Shown: piece after piece, positions 35,204-43,114 of the stretch | Numbering within the stretch: position 1 is the stretch's first letter | How the letters are laid out: each line of letters opens with the position of its first letter | Assembly (NCBI RefSeq): GCF_000739655.1 | Contig: NZ_BATR01000183.1 | Span: forward strand, 1-64,000 | DNA length: 64,000 bases | Direction: 5' to 3' | Source of the DNA: Verrucomicrobium sp. BvORR106 | GTDB taxonomy: Bacteria > Verrucomicrobiota > Verrucomicrobiia > Verrucomicrobiales > Verrucomicrobiaceae | The notes under the pieces: generated by a model | Seen by the model: only the letters and a program-made list of their open reading frames with translations | Told to the model about the DNA's origin: nothing | The model's database searches: none | Position numbers and translations under genes: made by a program

Positions 35204-36046
35204 TCAGTTCATCTCCATCATGGCCGGAGCTGCCGGCGGCGCGGCAGGCTTCGGAGCCATTTCGGACATGGCACCCTCTCCATTCATGGCCGGGGCCATG
35301 TTGGACATGGGGGCGTCTCCATTCATCATGGAAGGTGCTGCAGGCGCCGGTTTGGCCGGCGCGCTGGCATCAGGAGCCGGGGCAGGCGCTGGAGCAGGTG
35401 TGGGCGCAGGGGCCTTGCCTTCCTCCTTGGGGGCGGGCGCGGCGTCTTTTTCCACCCCGTCACTGGCCTTGTCGCGAACCTTCTTGATGACATCGCCAAT
35501 CAGGAAACCACCGGTTTCCACACCGTGACGAACGTGCAGCCCCACCGCAAAGGCCAGGACCAGGAACAAAAGGAAGGTCAGAAAGCCAGCACAGCCGGAG
35601 GATTCCTCATACTGCTGCACCGGACGGGAGGAACGACGCGGGCCGGGCGCGATCGGCACCGAGCGGCTCGTGGCGTACTTCGACGCCACCGGGGCTGTGG
35701 CTGCCAGGGGGACCGGGATGGGCACCGGGGCCGTGGGCACGCCACGGGTGATGGGTGCCACAGAAAGGTGCACCACGGCAGGAATGTCACCAAACGTCAG
35801 CTGATCGCCGTCCTCCAGACGGGCCTCTTCCACTTCCACCCCGTTCAGGCGGGTGCCGTTGGTCGTCCCCAAATCCTGCACGTAGTAGCTGTCCCCACGC
35901 TGGCGGATGGTCGCGTGGTGACTGGACACTGAAGAGCTCGGCAGCACCACGATGCTGTCGGCGTGACGCCCGATCGTGATGACTTCCGCATCAAGCTCGG
36001 TTTCAATTTCTGTGCCGTCTTCCAGGGTGAAAACTATCCGCGCCAT
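35204..36046 (-). CDS. FHA-domain membrane protein with Pro/Ala linker and Met-rich tail
   Basis: 280 aa. The FHA domain occupies about 1-95 and keeps the phosphothreonine-binding residues: IGRHADSIVVL, SSSVSSHHATI (Ser/His) and DLGTTNGTRLNGV (Asn). A basic Pro/Arg linker leads to one membrane helix (about 152-172, GFLTFLLFLVLAFAVGLHV). The outside part starts RHGVETGGFLIGDVIKKVRD, then an Ala/Pro/Lys run, and ends with a repeated Met-Asn-Ala-Pro sequence (MMNGDAPMSNMAP, AMNGEGAMSEMAP). The protein would read a Thr-phosphorylated partner in the cytoplasm. No Ser/Thr kinase is in the window. Confidence 0.87.
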   Translation of the reverse strand: MARIVFTLEDGTEIETELDAEVITIGRHADSIVVLPSSSVSSHHATIRQRGDSYYVQDLGTTNGTRLNGVEVEEARLEDGDQLTFGDIPAVVHLSVAPITRGVPTAPVPIPVPLAATAPVASKYATSRSVPIAPGPRRSSRPVQQYEESSGCAGFLTFLLFLVLAFAVGLHVRHGVETGGFLIGDVIKKVRDKASDGVEKDAAPAPKEEGKAPAPTPAPAPAPAPDASAPAKPAPAAPSMMNGDAPMSNMAPAMNGEGAMSEMAPKPAAPPAAPAMMEMN

Positions 36047-36163
36047 GGTGGTGCAATAAGGTCAATGTTGGGGTGAGAGGCGTTTTCGTTTGAACAATCG
36101 GATGCAATCCAGAGCATATTCTCTATACTTTGCGGAAAGCGGCGGATACTAGCCCTGTTTTTC

Positions 36164-36670
36164 ATGAGCGCGAATGCAATCTTTACAAAGCGCCTGCCCG
36201 CAGCAGGCAGGTCATCGGTGATGGAGTTTTTCAAGGCAGCCACCTTGGTGGTCGCCGTCTTGGCCCTGTTCGCCGGTGGCGAAATCAGGGCCGATGAGGC
36301 GGACGATTCCGAGGCCGCCATCATTAAACTCGCAGAGCAACAGGAGAAACTCGGATTCGATTTCCGAGCGGACATCTGGCAGCGTGAGCTGAAGCCCGAT
36401 TTGGGCAAAGCAGTGCGCATCCAGCTCTTTAAAGGCAACGAGTACCGCGTCTGCGTGGCCGTGCCCCCCAAGAGCGGAGTCCAGATCGCCGCCCACGTCC
36501 TGGATGCTGAGGGCAACCCCGTCGAGGCCAAGGTGGAGACATCCGAAGGCAGCTGGGGCGTGACCCTGCATGTCACCCCCAAGCGCACCGGCGTCTTCAT
36601 GGTGGCCATCCGCCGCTCTGGCGGCAAGGAAAAGGCCACCATCTGCGCCATGATCAGCGGGTACAAGTGA
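36164..36670 (+). CDS. Hypothetical exported protein
   Basis: 168 aa from 36164, or 149 aa from ATG 36221, where a standard signal peptide starts (MEFFKAATLVVAVLALFAGG then EIRADEA). The mature part has a helical acidic segment (EAAIIKLAEQQEKLGFDFRA) and a beta-rich end (YRVCVAVPPKSGVQIAAHVL, GVTLHVTPKRTGVFMVAIRR) like an Ig- or pre-peptidase C-terminal-type sandwich. No family recognised. It lies between the divergent FHA gene and rpsT. Confidence 0.65.
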   Translation: MSANAIFTKRLPAAGRSSVMEFFKAATLVVAVLALFAGGEIRADEADDSEAAIIKLAEQQEKLGFDFRADIWQRELKPDLGKAVRIQLFKGNEYRVCVAVPPKSGVQIAAHVLDAEGNPVEAKVETSEGSWGVTLHVTPKRTGVFMVAIRRSGGKEKATICAMISGYK

Positions 36671-36700
36671 GTCTTCCCGCCAAAAACATGGTTCACATGC

Positions 36701-36729
36701 TTGACAATAGTTCAGGCATGATTTAAACA
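36701..36729 (+). promoter_or_regulatory. Promoter of rpsT
   Basis: TTGACA at 36701-36706 and TAAACA at 36724-36729, 17 nt apart, 25 nt before the rpsT start codon. The short leader has no Shine-Dalgarno sequence, only a pyrimidine-rich tract. Confidence 0.6.
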
Positions 36730-36753
36730 CTTCCCCCTTCATTTTAGTTCCCT

Positions 36754-37026
36754 ATGGCCAACATCCGCTCTTCAGAGAAAGACATCCGCAGAACGCAGAC
36801 CCGCACCCTGCGCAATCAGGCGAACAAAAGCCGGATCCGTACGCTGCGTAAGAAGGTCCTCGGTGCCGTGGCCAAAGGTGACGCGACTGCAGCCCAGACC
36901 GCCTACAATGAGTTCGCCTCTGCTGCCGACAAGGCCGCCAAGACCAAGGTGCTTCACAAGAACACCGCTTCCCGCCTGAAGAGCCGCGTGGCCGCTCAGC
37001 TTGCCAAGGTTGGCGCTGCCAAGTAA
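36754..37026 (+). CDS. rpsT: 30S ribosomal protein S20
   Basis: 90 aa, highly basic, binds 16S rRNA in the 30S body. Family pattern: MANIRSSEKDIRRTQTRTLR, NQANKSRIRTLRKKVLGAV, and the C-terminal helix VLHKNTASRLKSRVAAQLAK. Length is standard. It has its own promoter (36701) and terminator (37063). Confidence 0.95.
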   Translation: MANIRSSEKDIRRTQTRTLRNQANKSRIRTLRKKVLGAVAKGDATAAQTAYNEFASAADKAAKTKVLHKNTASRLKSRVAAQLAKVGAAK

Positions 37027-37062
37027 TCTCCGGGGGTCGCTGGCACATCTTTTGTTTGCAAG

Positions 37063-37091
37063 AAGGCGCGGTGCATGCCGCGCCTTTTTTT
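37063..37091 (+). terminator. Rho-independent terminator of rpsT
   Basis: Stem AAGGCGCGG (37063-37071) with CCGCGCCTT (37078-37086), 6-nt loop and seven T. It lies 37 nt after the stop. Confidence 0.93.
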
Positions 37092-37151
37092 GGCTCGCAT
37101 GCGATCTTTCGTGCCATGACGTCGCAGGTAACGTAATACTCAGCACAACCC

Positions 37152-37388
37152 ATGAGTTCCCCAAGCGAATCCCATCGTGAGCGTCTGAAGCAGGCTCAAA
37201 AAATCATGGAGCAGCCGTCGGACTACAAAGTGTGTGAAGGCTGCGGCTCCATCGTGACGGTGAGAACCACGGCGTGCCCCAGTTGCCACGCCTACAAATT
37301 TGACGAGACCGAGCCTCGTGTCGTGGCCCAGGCCAAGGCCTTGGCCAAGCGCCAGGCCAACTCGGTTTTGTCCTCCGACCTCGCTTAA
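37152..37388 (+). CDS. Small zinc-ribbon protein
   Basis: 78 aa: a helical basic N-terminus (HRERLKQAQKIMEQPSDYKV), a zinc ribbon with Cys28-x2-Cys31 and Cys42-x2-Cys45 (CEGCGSIVTVRTTACPSCHA), and a helical Ala/Lys-rich end. The four cysteines fit one zinc ion. I know no function; the short spacing and basic surroundings suit nucleic-acid or ribosome binding, and it follows rpsT, but a terminator separates the two. Confidence 0.72.
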   Translation: MSSPSESHRERLKQAQKIMEQPSDYKVCEGCGSIVTVRTTACPSCHAYKFDETEPRVVAQAKALAKRQANSVLSSDLA

Positions 37389-37751
37389 TCTCGACAAGCC
37401 AGACCCGACCTTTCTCAAACAAGGTCGAAGATCGATTTTGCCTCTTCAGCCCAACAGGAGCTTGAAGGGGCCTTTTTAGCCCTCTCTTCGAAAAATCAGG
37501 AGGGGCCTCTTCCTCAGAACGGAAGATCCCGTCAGCGGGTTGACACGGGCAAATGCCCCAGGATGTCCACAAAAGGCTGCGCCTTATCCGGAAGTGGTTC
37601 GGAATTTGAGCGGATTGAGCCAGTTGCGATTTTTCCGCATCGCGAGAGGCAGTCTCAAAATAGACGTTACCTTCTCAAGATCAGCCCTCAAGTAAGCACA
37701 TTGTGATGCCCAATCGGCGTTCAATCTTGGGCAAAAAAAACACAAAAACAC
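37389..37751. other. Non-coding stretch with weak hairpins
   Basis: No gene supported. CGACCTT (37406-37412) can pair with AAGGTCG (37421-37427) shortly after the zinc-ribbon stop and may end that transcript. Lower-GC sequence from 37620 onward precedes the barrel-protein promoter. Confidence 0.35.
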
Positions 37752-37779
37752 TTCACAGCCCAGAGTTTACTGCTAATTT
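37752..37779 (+). promoter_or_regulatory. Candidate promoter of outer-membrane barrel gene
   Basis: TTCACA (37752-37757) and TAATTT (37774-37779) with a 16-nt spacer in a locally AT-rich stretch, about 100 nt before the start codon at 37884. The leader is A/C-rich. Confidence 0.35.
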
Positions 37780-37883
37780 CGGGCATCCAAATACAGCAAT
37801 TTCCCACACCACTGCTCATCACAGCGTTGCGGGATGTTGATGTGATTCGGATGCCCAAACAACAACCAAACACAACAAACTGC

Positions 37884-38657
37884 ATGAAATTGAATACCTT
37901 GCTCATCCCTGCATTGAGCGCGGCGTTCGCAGCCTCGGCTTACGCCGGCGCTCCCGCCAAAGCCCCCGCTCAGGTTCAGCCCCCCGTCGTTGAGGAAGAC
38001 ACCTCCCTTGGTTTCTCCCTGACCGCTGGTTATGACACCGACTACGTCTATCGTGGTGTGCGTTTCGCCCAGAACCTCGTGACGGTCGCAGTGGACGGCA
38101 ACATCCCCTTCACCGACGTCCTCTCCTTGAACGTGGGCGCCTGGTTCGGCACCTCCGCTGACGACTCCTATGTCGGCACCGGTGACTCCTACCATGAACT
38201 CGACCTCTACGCCGCCCTTCTGGCCGACCTCGGCCCGGTGACCGTGGGTCTGAAGTACCAGTACTACCTCTTCGAAGGTGACGCTGGCGACGTGCTCGAC
38301 GACATCAACGAAGTCGGCGTGCTCATCTCCTCCACCGTGGGCCCTGTCGACGTGATCGGCGGCGCTTACTACGACGAATCCGCTGACGGCTTCTACTTCG
38401 AAGCTGGCGTTTCCAAGACCATCGAAATCACCGATCGCATCAGCCTCGTTCCTGCGGCGCTCGTGTCCTACGCCATCGACTACTATGGCGTGGACGGTTT
38501 CAACCACATCAAAGTTAGCCTGGCCGCTCCGATCAAGCTGACGAAGACCGCTACCCTCACCCCCTACATCGCTGGCAACATTCCGATCGACGCCCTCGAT
38601 GACCTTGGTGAAGAAGACCGCGTCTACGGCGGCGTGAGCCTCAGCGTCAGCTTCTAA
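37884..38657 (+). CDS. Small outer-membrane beta-barrel protein
   Basis: 257 aa. The ATG at 37884 starts a signal peptide (MKLNTLLIPALSAAFAASAY, AGA). The mature part is a chain of short amphipathic strands (LGFSLTAGYDTDYVYRGVRF, ELDLYAALLADLGPVTVGLK, ISLVPAALVSYAIDYYGVDG) ending VSLSVSF with a terminal Phe. The TDYVYRGV motif recurs in a group of predicted barrels (TorF/DUF-type) from marine and freshwater bacteria. It is monocistronic with its own terminator; codon use is strongly biased to C/G third positions, suggesting high expression. Function unknown. Confidence 0.82.
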   Translation: MKLNTLLIPALSAAFAASAYAGAPAKAPAQVQPPVVEEDTSLGFSLTAGYDTDYVYRGVRFAQNLVTVAVDGNIPFTDVLSLNVGAWFGTSADDSYVGTGDSYHELDLYAALLADLGPVTVGLKYQYYLFEGDAGDVLDDINEVGVLISSTVGPVDVIGGAYYDESADGFYFEAGVSKTIEITDRISLVPAALVSYAIDYYGVDGFNHIKVSLAAPIKLTKTATLTPYIAGNIPIDALDDLGEEDRVYGGVSLSVSF

Positions 38658-38704
38658 TCGAAGCCCGACCAGAGAAATCGCTTCCAACTCCTTTGGAGTT
38701 ATCC

Positions 38705-38735
38705 AGCCCCCTGGTGAAAACCGGGGGGCTTTTTT
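38705..38735 (+). terminator. Rho-independent terminator of barrel gene
   Basis: AGCCCCCTGG (38705-38714) faces CCGGGGGGCT (38721-38730) with a 6-nt loop and a run of six T. Confidence 0.93.
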
Positions 38736-38783
38736 GTGCAGGGTTGGGAGTCTGACGGAACTGGCCAAGGAGCGAGGGCTGCG

Positions 38784-38820
38784 CCTCAACCATCGGGCAA
38801 TGCGCATGCGAGTCAGGTTA
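38784..38820 (+). repeat. 37-nt direct repeat, copy 1
   Basis: Begins CCTCAACCATC, contains CAATGCGC and ends GTCAGGTTA. Copy 2 is at 39048-39084 in the same orientation, with a few differences in the middle. Both sit next to a copy of the GGAGCGGCGG hairpin repeat. Confidence 0.75.
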
Positions 38821-38871
38821 AGATCCTGATACGTCCATTCGCCGATTCAAGGTTGTGACGCCAAAGGATCC

Positions 38872-38908
38872 AAGGAGCGGCGGTTTGTGCTTGCACAACC
38901 GCCGGTGG
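38872..38908 (+). repeat. Hairpin repeat family 1 (REP-1), copy a
   Basis: AAGGAG followed by a near-perfect palindrome: CGGCGGTTTGTGC (38878-38890), TT, GCACAACCGCCG (38893-38904). Other copies are at 39000-39033 (reverse), 46749-46789 (reverse) and 47640-47680 (forward). Confidence 0.85.
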
Positions 38909-38999
38909 TTGCCGGAGGAAGCATGCTTCCAAGTAAGAAGGCGGCGGCAAGACCCCATCAGGTGGTGGCTGTTTGGAGATCGAGCGCTCCGTTTACCCT

Positions 39000-39033
39000 C
39001 GGCGATTGTGCAAGCACAAACCGCCGCTCCTTG
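39000..39033 (-). repeat. REP-1, copy b (reverse orientation)
   Basis: Reverse complement of copy a: CGGCGATTGTGC, AA, GCACAAACCGCCG then CTCCTTG. Forms an inverted pair with copy a, about 90 nt apart. Confidence 0.85.
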
Positions 39034-39047
39034 AAAGACGCACCGCA

Positions 39048-39084
39048 CCTCAACCATCCAGCAATGCGCCTGATTGTCAGGTTA
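39048..39084 (+). repeat. 37-nt direct repeat, copy 2
   Basis: CCTCAACCATC...CAATGCGC...GTCAGGTTA; see 38784-38820. Confidence 0.75.
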
Positions 39085-39140
39085 GCAAGATGCAAAGCCC
39101 GGGCGGAGGATCATCCCATTTCCGCATGGCCGGAAGCCCC

Positions 39141-39245
39141 ACGCCAACGGCGTGATACACAATAGCCCGGGGTCAGACCGCGAAGCGGTCGCTACCCCGG
39201 GTAGCACGAGGTAGTGATGGAACTCCAAAGGAGTTCTACAAACCG
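39141..39245 (+). repeat. Hairpin repeat family 3 (REP-3), forward copy
   Basis: About 105 nt with several stems: ACGCCAACGGCGT at the start, CCCGGGGT (39166-39173) with ACCCCGGG (39194-39201) enclosing GACCGC/GCGGTC, and GAACTCC/GGAGTTC near the end, then TACAAACCGT. Partner copy at 39303-39411 is reversed. Confidence 0.8.
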
Positions 39246-39302
39246 TCCAGATCACCTGCAGACGACCGCTCTGCATACGACGGACAACTGAGGGACGCGT
39301 CC

Positions 39303-39411
39303 ACGGTTTGTAGAACTCACTTCGGAGTTCCAGTTCATCTGCCCATGTACCCAGGGTGGCGGCTCGTGCCTCGCCTTACCCTGGGCTATTTTGTATGACG
39401 CCCTTGGCGTC
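39303..39411 (-). repeat. REP-3, reverse copy
   Basis: Reads on the minus strand as the forward copy does. Its main stem is CCCAGGGT (39350-39357) with ACCCTGGG (39378-39385), a compensatory G-C to A-T change relative to the forward copy. The two copies face each other across 57 nt. Confidence 0.8.
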
Positions 39412-39474
39412 AGAGCACTCGCCTGTGGAACCGATGGGCCTCCCAACCTGGGCGCAGCGTCTCAACCAGCGCAG

Positions 39475-39743
39475 CGCCTCAACCAGCGGCAGCGCCTCAA
39501 CCAGCGGCAGCGCCTCAACCAGCGGCAGCGCCTCAACCAGCGGCAGCGCCTCAACCAGCGGCAGCGCCTCAACCAGCGGCAGCGCCTCAACCAGCGGCAG
39601 CGCCTCAACCAGCGGCAGCGCCTCAACCAGCGGCAGCGCCTCAACCAGCGGCAGCGCCTCAACCAGCGGCAGCGCCTCAACCAGCGGCAGCGCCTCAACC
39701 AGCGGCAGCGCCTCAACCAGCGGCAGCGCCTCAACCAGCGCAG
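39475..39743 (+). repeat. 18-bp tandem array, about 15 units
   Basis: Unit CGCCTCAACCAGCGGCAG repeated 14 times without change from 39475 to 39726, then a last unit lacking one G. Degenerate units flank both ends (CGTCTCAACCAGCG at 39457; CGTCTCAACC at 39743). The period is a multiple of three and one frame is open into priA, encoding RLNQRQ repeats; another frame encodes GSASTS. It ends about 40 nt before the priA start. Confidence 0.95.
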
Positions 39744-39783
39744 CGTCTCAACCATCCCGCTTGCGGCCCACCCCCAGCGAGGC

Positions 39784-42120
39784 ATGATGCTCCCTCCCCG
39801 CATGAACGAATCCGCCAGCTCTCCACGCAACGAACAACCTCAGTTGTTCGCAGAGCTTGCGGGATCGGGACCAGAGAAGGCGGCTCCGCCTTCACGCGGC
39901 GTTGCGCGGGTGTTGCTCGAAGAGACGGCCCTCGAGCTCGACTACCTGATCCCCGAGTCCCTTGCACATCGCGTCAGTTTGGGATCGCGGGTTCACGTCC
40001 CCCTTCAGGGGCGCAAGACCGTGGCCGTGGTGGTGCAGTTGCTGGATTCCTCCCCGTTCGGCGGCAAGCTGCGCCCCATCTCAGACACCATCACCTCCCG
40101 GCCCATGTTCACCGGGCCGCTCCTCAAAATGGCCAACTGGATGGCCACTTATTACCTCTGCCCGGTGCGGCAGATTCTGCGCACTATGCTGCCCGAAGCG
40201 GTGCGGAGCAAACCAGAGAGCTTCCTCTCCGACAGCCACATCACCCTGGTGGGGAAACTCTCGGCGGATGAAATGACCAAGCTGCACAAGGCGGCTCCCG
40301 TCCAGGCCCGGATACTTGACCTGCTTCAGGCCAACGGCAACGAGTCCACCCTGAGCTACCTGCGCAAGCAACTACCCCGTGCCACCCAGGTGATCCATGT
40401 GCTGGTCAACAAGGGCCTGGTCACCCGCAGCGAGGTCCGGGTGGAGCGCGACCCGTTTCAAGAGGAGGAGTTCCTCCCCTCCGCCCCGCTCACGCTGACC
40501 GAAGAGCAGGCCGTTGTCTTTGCCGGTGTGCTCAAGGCATTGGAACAGCCCTTGGAAGCGCGGCCCATCCTGCTGCACGGGGTGACCGGCAGTGGCAAGA
40601 CAGAAGTGTATCTCCAGGCCATTGGCCGGGTGCTGGAGAAGAACAAAACCGCCCTCGTGCTGGTGCCGGAGATCAGCCTCACTCCGCAGACCATCGAGCG
40701 GTTCAAATGCCGGTTCGCGGAGCGCAAGCAGCGCATCGCAGTGCTCCACAGCCACCTCTCAGACGGCGAGCGACACGACGAGTGGTTCAAGATTCACGAG
40801 GGCCGCGCCGACATCGTCATCGGGGCCCGCAGTGCGATCTTCGCCCCGCTGGAGAACCTCGGCATCATCATCGTGGATGAGGAGCATGAGCCCAGCTACA
40901 AGCAGGAGGAAGCGCCCCGTTACAACGCGAGGGACCTCGCCGTGGTTCGCGGAAAGATGGAAAACTGTGTCGTCCTGCTCGGCAGCGCCACCCCCTGCCT
41001 TGAGACCTTTGAAAACGCCCGAAACGGCAAGTATGACCTTTTGAGCATGAGCCGCCGGACGGATGGCAAGGAGCTGCCACTGATCCGCATTGTGGATATG
41101 CGCCTGGAAAAGCGGAAGACCAAAGACGGCTTCAGCATCCTGAGTGAGAAGCTCCGTCTCGCCATCCAGGGACGGCTGGACAAAGGGGAGCAGACCATCC
41201 TGTTTCTCAACCGCCGCGGCTTTCACACCGCCCTCTCCTGCATGGAGTGCGGGGTGGTCTGCCAGTGTGAAGACTGCGCCGTGCCCTTTACCTTTCACAA
41301 AAAGGAAGGCCGCCTCGTCTGCCACATCTGCGGTATGCGAAGGCTCGCCCCCCGCAAATGCGAGGCCTGTGGCGAGCCCAAGCTCAGCTACACCGGCTTC
41401 GGCACGGAGCGGGCCGAGGAAACGATCCGTACGGTATTTCCTCAAGCCCGGCTCGCCCGGGTGGACACAGATACCATGCAGCGCAAGAACCAGCTCCGCG
41501 ACACCCTGCGGGCCTTTCGCAGCCAGAAGCTGGACATCCTCATTGGCACCCAGATGATCGCCAAGGGGCTCGACTTCCCGAACGTGACCCTCGTGGGTGT
41601 GCTCAATGCCGACCTCGCGCTGAGCATGCCGGACTTCCGTGCCGCAGAGCGCACCTTCCAACTGCTCACCCAGGTGGCTGGCCGTGCCGGGCGCGGTGAA
41701 CGCAAGGGAGAAGTCTTCATCCAGACCAGCACCCCGCACAGCCCGGCGGTGCAGTTCGCCCGCCACGGAGACTTCGTCGGCTTCACGGAGCAAGAGTTGG
41801 AGCAGCGACAACAATGGCACTACCCGCCCTACACCCACGTGATCCTGCTCGGATCTCGCGGCAAGCAGGCGAATCACGCGGAGTTCGCCCTCCAGACCCT
41901 GGCGGGGAGGCTCAAGCAAAATCTGCCCGCTGACACGCGCATGGGTGAGCCCTGCCCCAGCCCTCTGGAGAAGGCCCACGGTCAGTACCGGTTCCAGCTC
42001 ATGCTCCGGACGGAGAAGATCCGGCCTCTGGTCGCCCATCTCCAGCGTACCCTTTCCGATCTGACTTTTCCTGAGGAGGTCATCGTCACCTGGGACGTGG
42101 ATGCCATGTCCCTCCTCTAA
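39784..42120 (+). CDS. priA: Primosomal protein N' (replication restart helicase)
   Basis: 778 aa from 39784; ATGs at 39787 and 39802 are also possible, and GAGG at 39779-39782 best suits 39787. An open frame continues upstream through the tandem array, but nothing there resembles PriA. Domains: N-terminal 3'-DNA-binding domain (ALELDYLIPESLAHRVSLGS), helicase lobe 1 with Walker A (LLHGVTGSGKTEVYLQAIGR) and DEEH (IIIVDEEHEPSYKQEEAPRY), SATP motif (LLGSATPCLETFENA), the two-zinc insert (CMECGVVCQCEDC, CHICG, CEACG), lobe 2 (ILIGTQMIAKGLDFPNVTLV, QVAGRAGRGERKG) and the C-terminal domain. Reloads DnaB at stalled forks. Confidence 0.95.
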   Translation: MMLPPRMNESASSPRNEQPQLFAELAGSGPEKAAPPSRGVARVLLEETALELDYLIPESLAHRVSLGSRVHVPLQGRKTVAVVVQLLDSSPFGGKLRPISDTITSRPMFTGPLLKMANWMATYYLCPVRQILRTMLPEAVRSKPESFLSDSHITLVGKLSADEMTKLHKAAPVQARILDLLQANGNESTLSYLRKQLPRATQVIHVLVNKGLVTRSEVRVERDPFQEEEFLPSAPLTLTEEQAVVFAGVLKALEQPLEARPILLHGVTGSGKTEVYLQAIGRVLEKNKTALVLVPEISLTPQTIERFKCRFAERKQRIAVLHSHLSDGERHDEWFKIHEGRADIVIGARSAIFAPLENLGIIIVDEEHEPSYKQEEAPRYNARDLAVVRGKMENCVVLLGSATPCLETFENARNGKYDLLSMSRRTDGKELPLIRIVDMRLEKRKTKDGFSILSEKLRLAIQGRLDKGEQTILFLNRRGFHTALSCMECGVVCQCEDCAVPFTFHKKEGRLVCHICGMRRLAPRKCEACGEPKLSYTGFGTERAEETIRTVFPQARLARVDTDTMQRKNQLRDTLRAFRSQKLDILIGTQMIAKGLDFPNVTLVGVLNADLALSMPDFRAAERTFQLLTQVAGRAGRGERKGEVFIQTSTPHSPAVQFARHGDFVGFTEQELEQRQQWHYPPYTHVILLGSRGKQANHAEFALQTLAGRLKQNLPADTRMGEPCPSPLEKAHGQYRFQLMLRTEKIRPLVAHLQRTLSDLTFPEEVIVTWDVDAMSLL

Positions 42121-42196
42121 CGCCCCGACACTCGCATGCCCCTCAGGCTCAAGCTTCCCGCTTGCTATGCCTCCCACGATTTGCTAATTCTTGACT

Positions 42197-43042
42197 ATGC
42201 AGACCGCAAAAACCGACCTGCGCCATTTGCTCAAGCTGCTGGATGACGACACTCCTGTCGTCCGGGAAGCCGTGCGCGCCCGACTTTCCTCGCTTCGGCG
42301 GGAGCTGCCTGAGCAGCTCCTCGCTTTGGGCGAGCCGTTGGATGAAGAGCAGGAACGGTTGCTGAGTGAAATCTTTGCCCCCGTCTGCCGGGAAGAGCTG
42401 GAGGACACTTGGTTGTCCTGGCGCTGGCTTTCCACGCCGCAGGCCCGCCTGGAGGAGGCTCTCGCCCACCTCTCCGCTTTCTTGAGCGGCTGGCAGGCCC
42501 GTGCCGATGAACTGGGGCGCAAGCTCGACTCCCTCGCCGAGCAGGCGGTGAAAAAAGGCAACGCCTACGACGCCCGCAAGCTCGCTGAGTACCTGTTTGG
42601 TGGTCGTGGGCAGGAAGCCTGTCTTCGCGGCAACAGCAAGGACTACTACGCCGCCAACAACAGCAACCTGCTCTGGGTGCTGGCCAACGGTCAGGGCAAT
42701 CCCCTTTCTCTCTCCTGCATCTACATTCTGGTGGGCAAGCGTCTCGGTATCAAGGTCGAAGGCTGCAACTTCCCCGGCCACTTCCTCGCCCGGGTGGAGC
42801 ATGACGGTCAAACCTGGCTGGTCGATTGCTTCAACCGCGGCCGCTTCATGCTGGCCGAGGATGTGGCCAAACACCATCCGGCGGCCAATCCCTCCATGGA
42901 GGAGATCGTTCACGAATCCGCCACGGTGGAGACCGTGGTCGCCCGCGTGCTGCGCAACTTGGACGAGGCCTTCGAGCGCGAAGGCAACATGACGCAGAGA
43001 CAGGTGGTGCGCCGTCTGATGCTCAAGCTGATGGAAGAGTAA
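42197..43042 (+). CDS. SirB1/transglutaminase-like family protein
   Basis: 281 aa, cytoplasmic. N-terminal helical part with a HEAT-like start (LRHLLKLLDDDTPVVREAVR), then the SirB1/Tgase_9 domain: YYAANNSNLLWVLANGQGNP, LSLSCIYILVGKRLGIKVEG, CNFPGHFLARVEHDG and WLVDCFNRGRF. The Cys in LSCIY, His in PGHFLAR and Asp in LVDCF align with a transglutaminase-like triad. Cellular role is poorly known in the family. The ATG at 42197 is preferred to a TTG six bases earlier. Same direction as priA and the CDF gene. Confidence 0.88.
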   Translation: MQTAKTDLRHLLKLLDDDTPVVREAVRARLSSLRRELPEQLLALGEPLDEEQERLLSEIFAPVCREELEDTWLSWRWLSTPQARLEEALAHLSAFLSGWQARADELGRKLDSLAEQAVKKGNAYDARKLAEYLFGGRGQEACLRGNSKDYYAANNSNLLWVLANGQGNPLSLSCIYILVGKRLGIKVEGCNFPGHFLARVEHDGQTWLVDCFNRGRFMLAEDVAKHHPAANPSMEEIVHESATVETVVARVLRNLDEAFEREGNMTQRQVVRRLMLKLMEE

Positions 43043-43114
43043 GCCATTCACACAGGGCTGGCTTCGTTGACTTGATGCACCCGCTGACCATGGTGCCAGC
43101 GCATCCGCTGCCCC

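Noticed and set aside
39475-39743. CRISPR array
   Set aside because: The 18-bp units are contiguous with no spacers, and there are no cas genes.
39391-39783. N-terminal extension of PriA through the tandem array
   Set aside because: The frame is open, but the repeat-coded RLNQRQ sequence has no PriA similarity, and the conserved protein begins after 39802.
39356-39787. GSASTS-repeat protein in another frame of the array
   Set aside because: It is a by-product of an 18-bp period divisible by three; no plausible start or domain.
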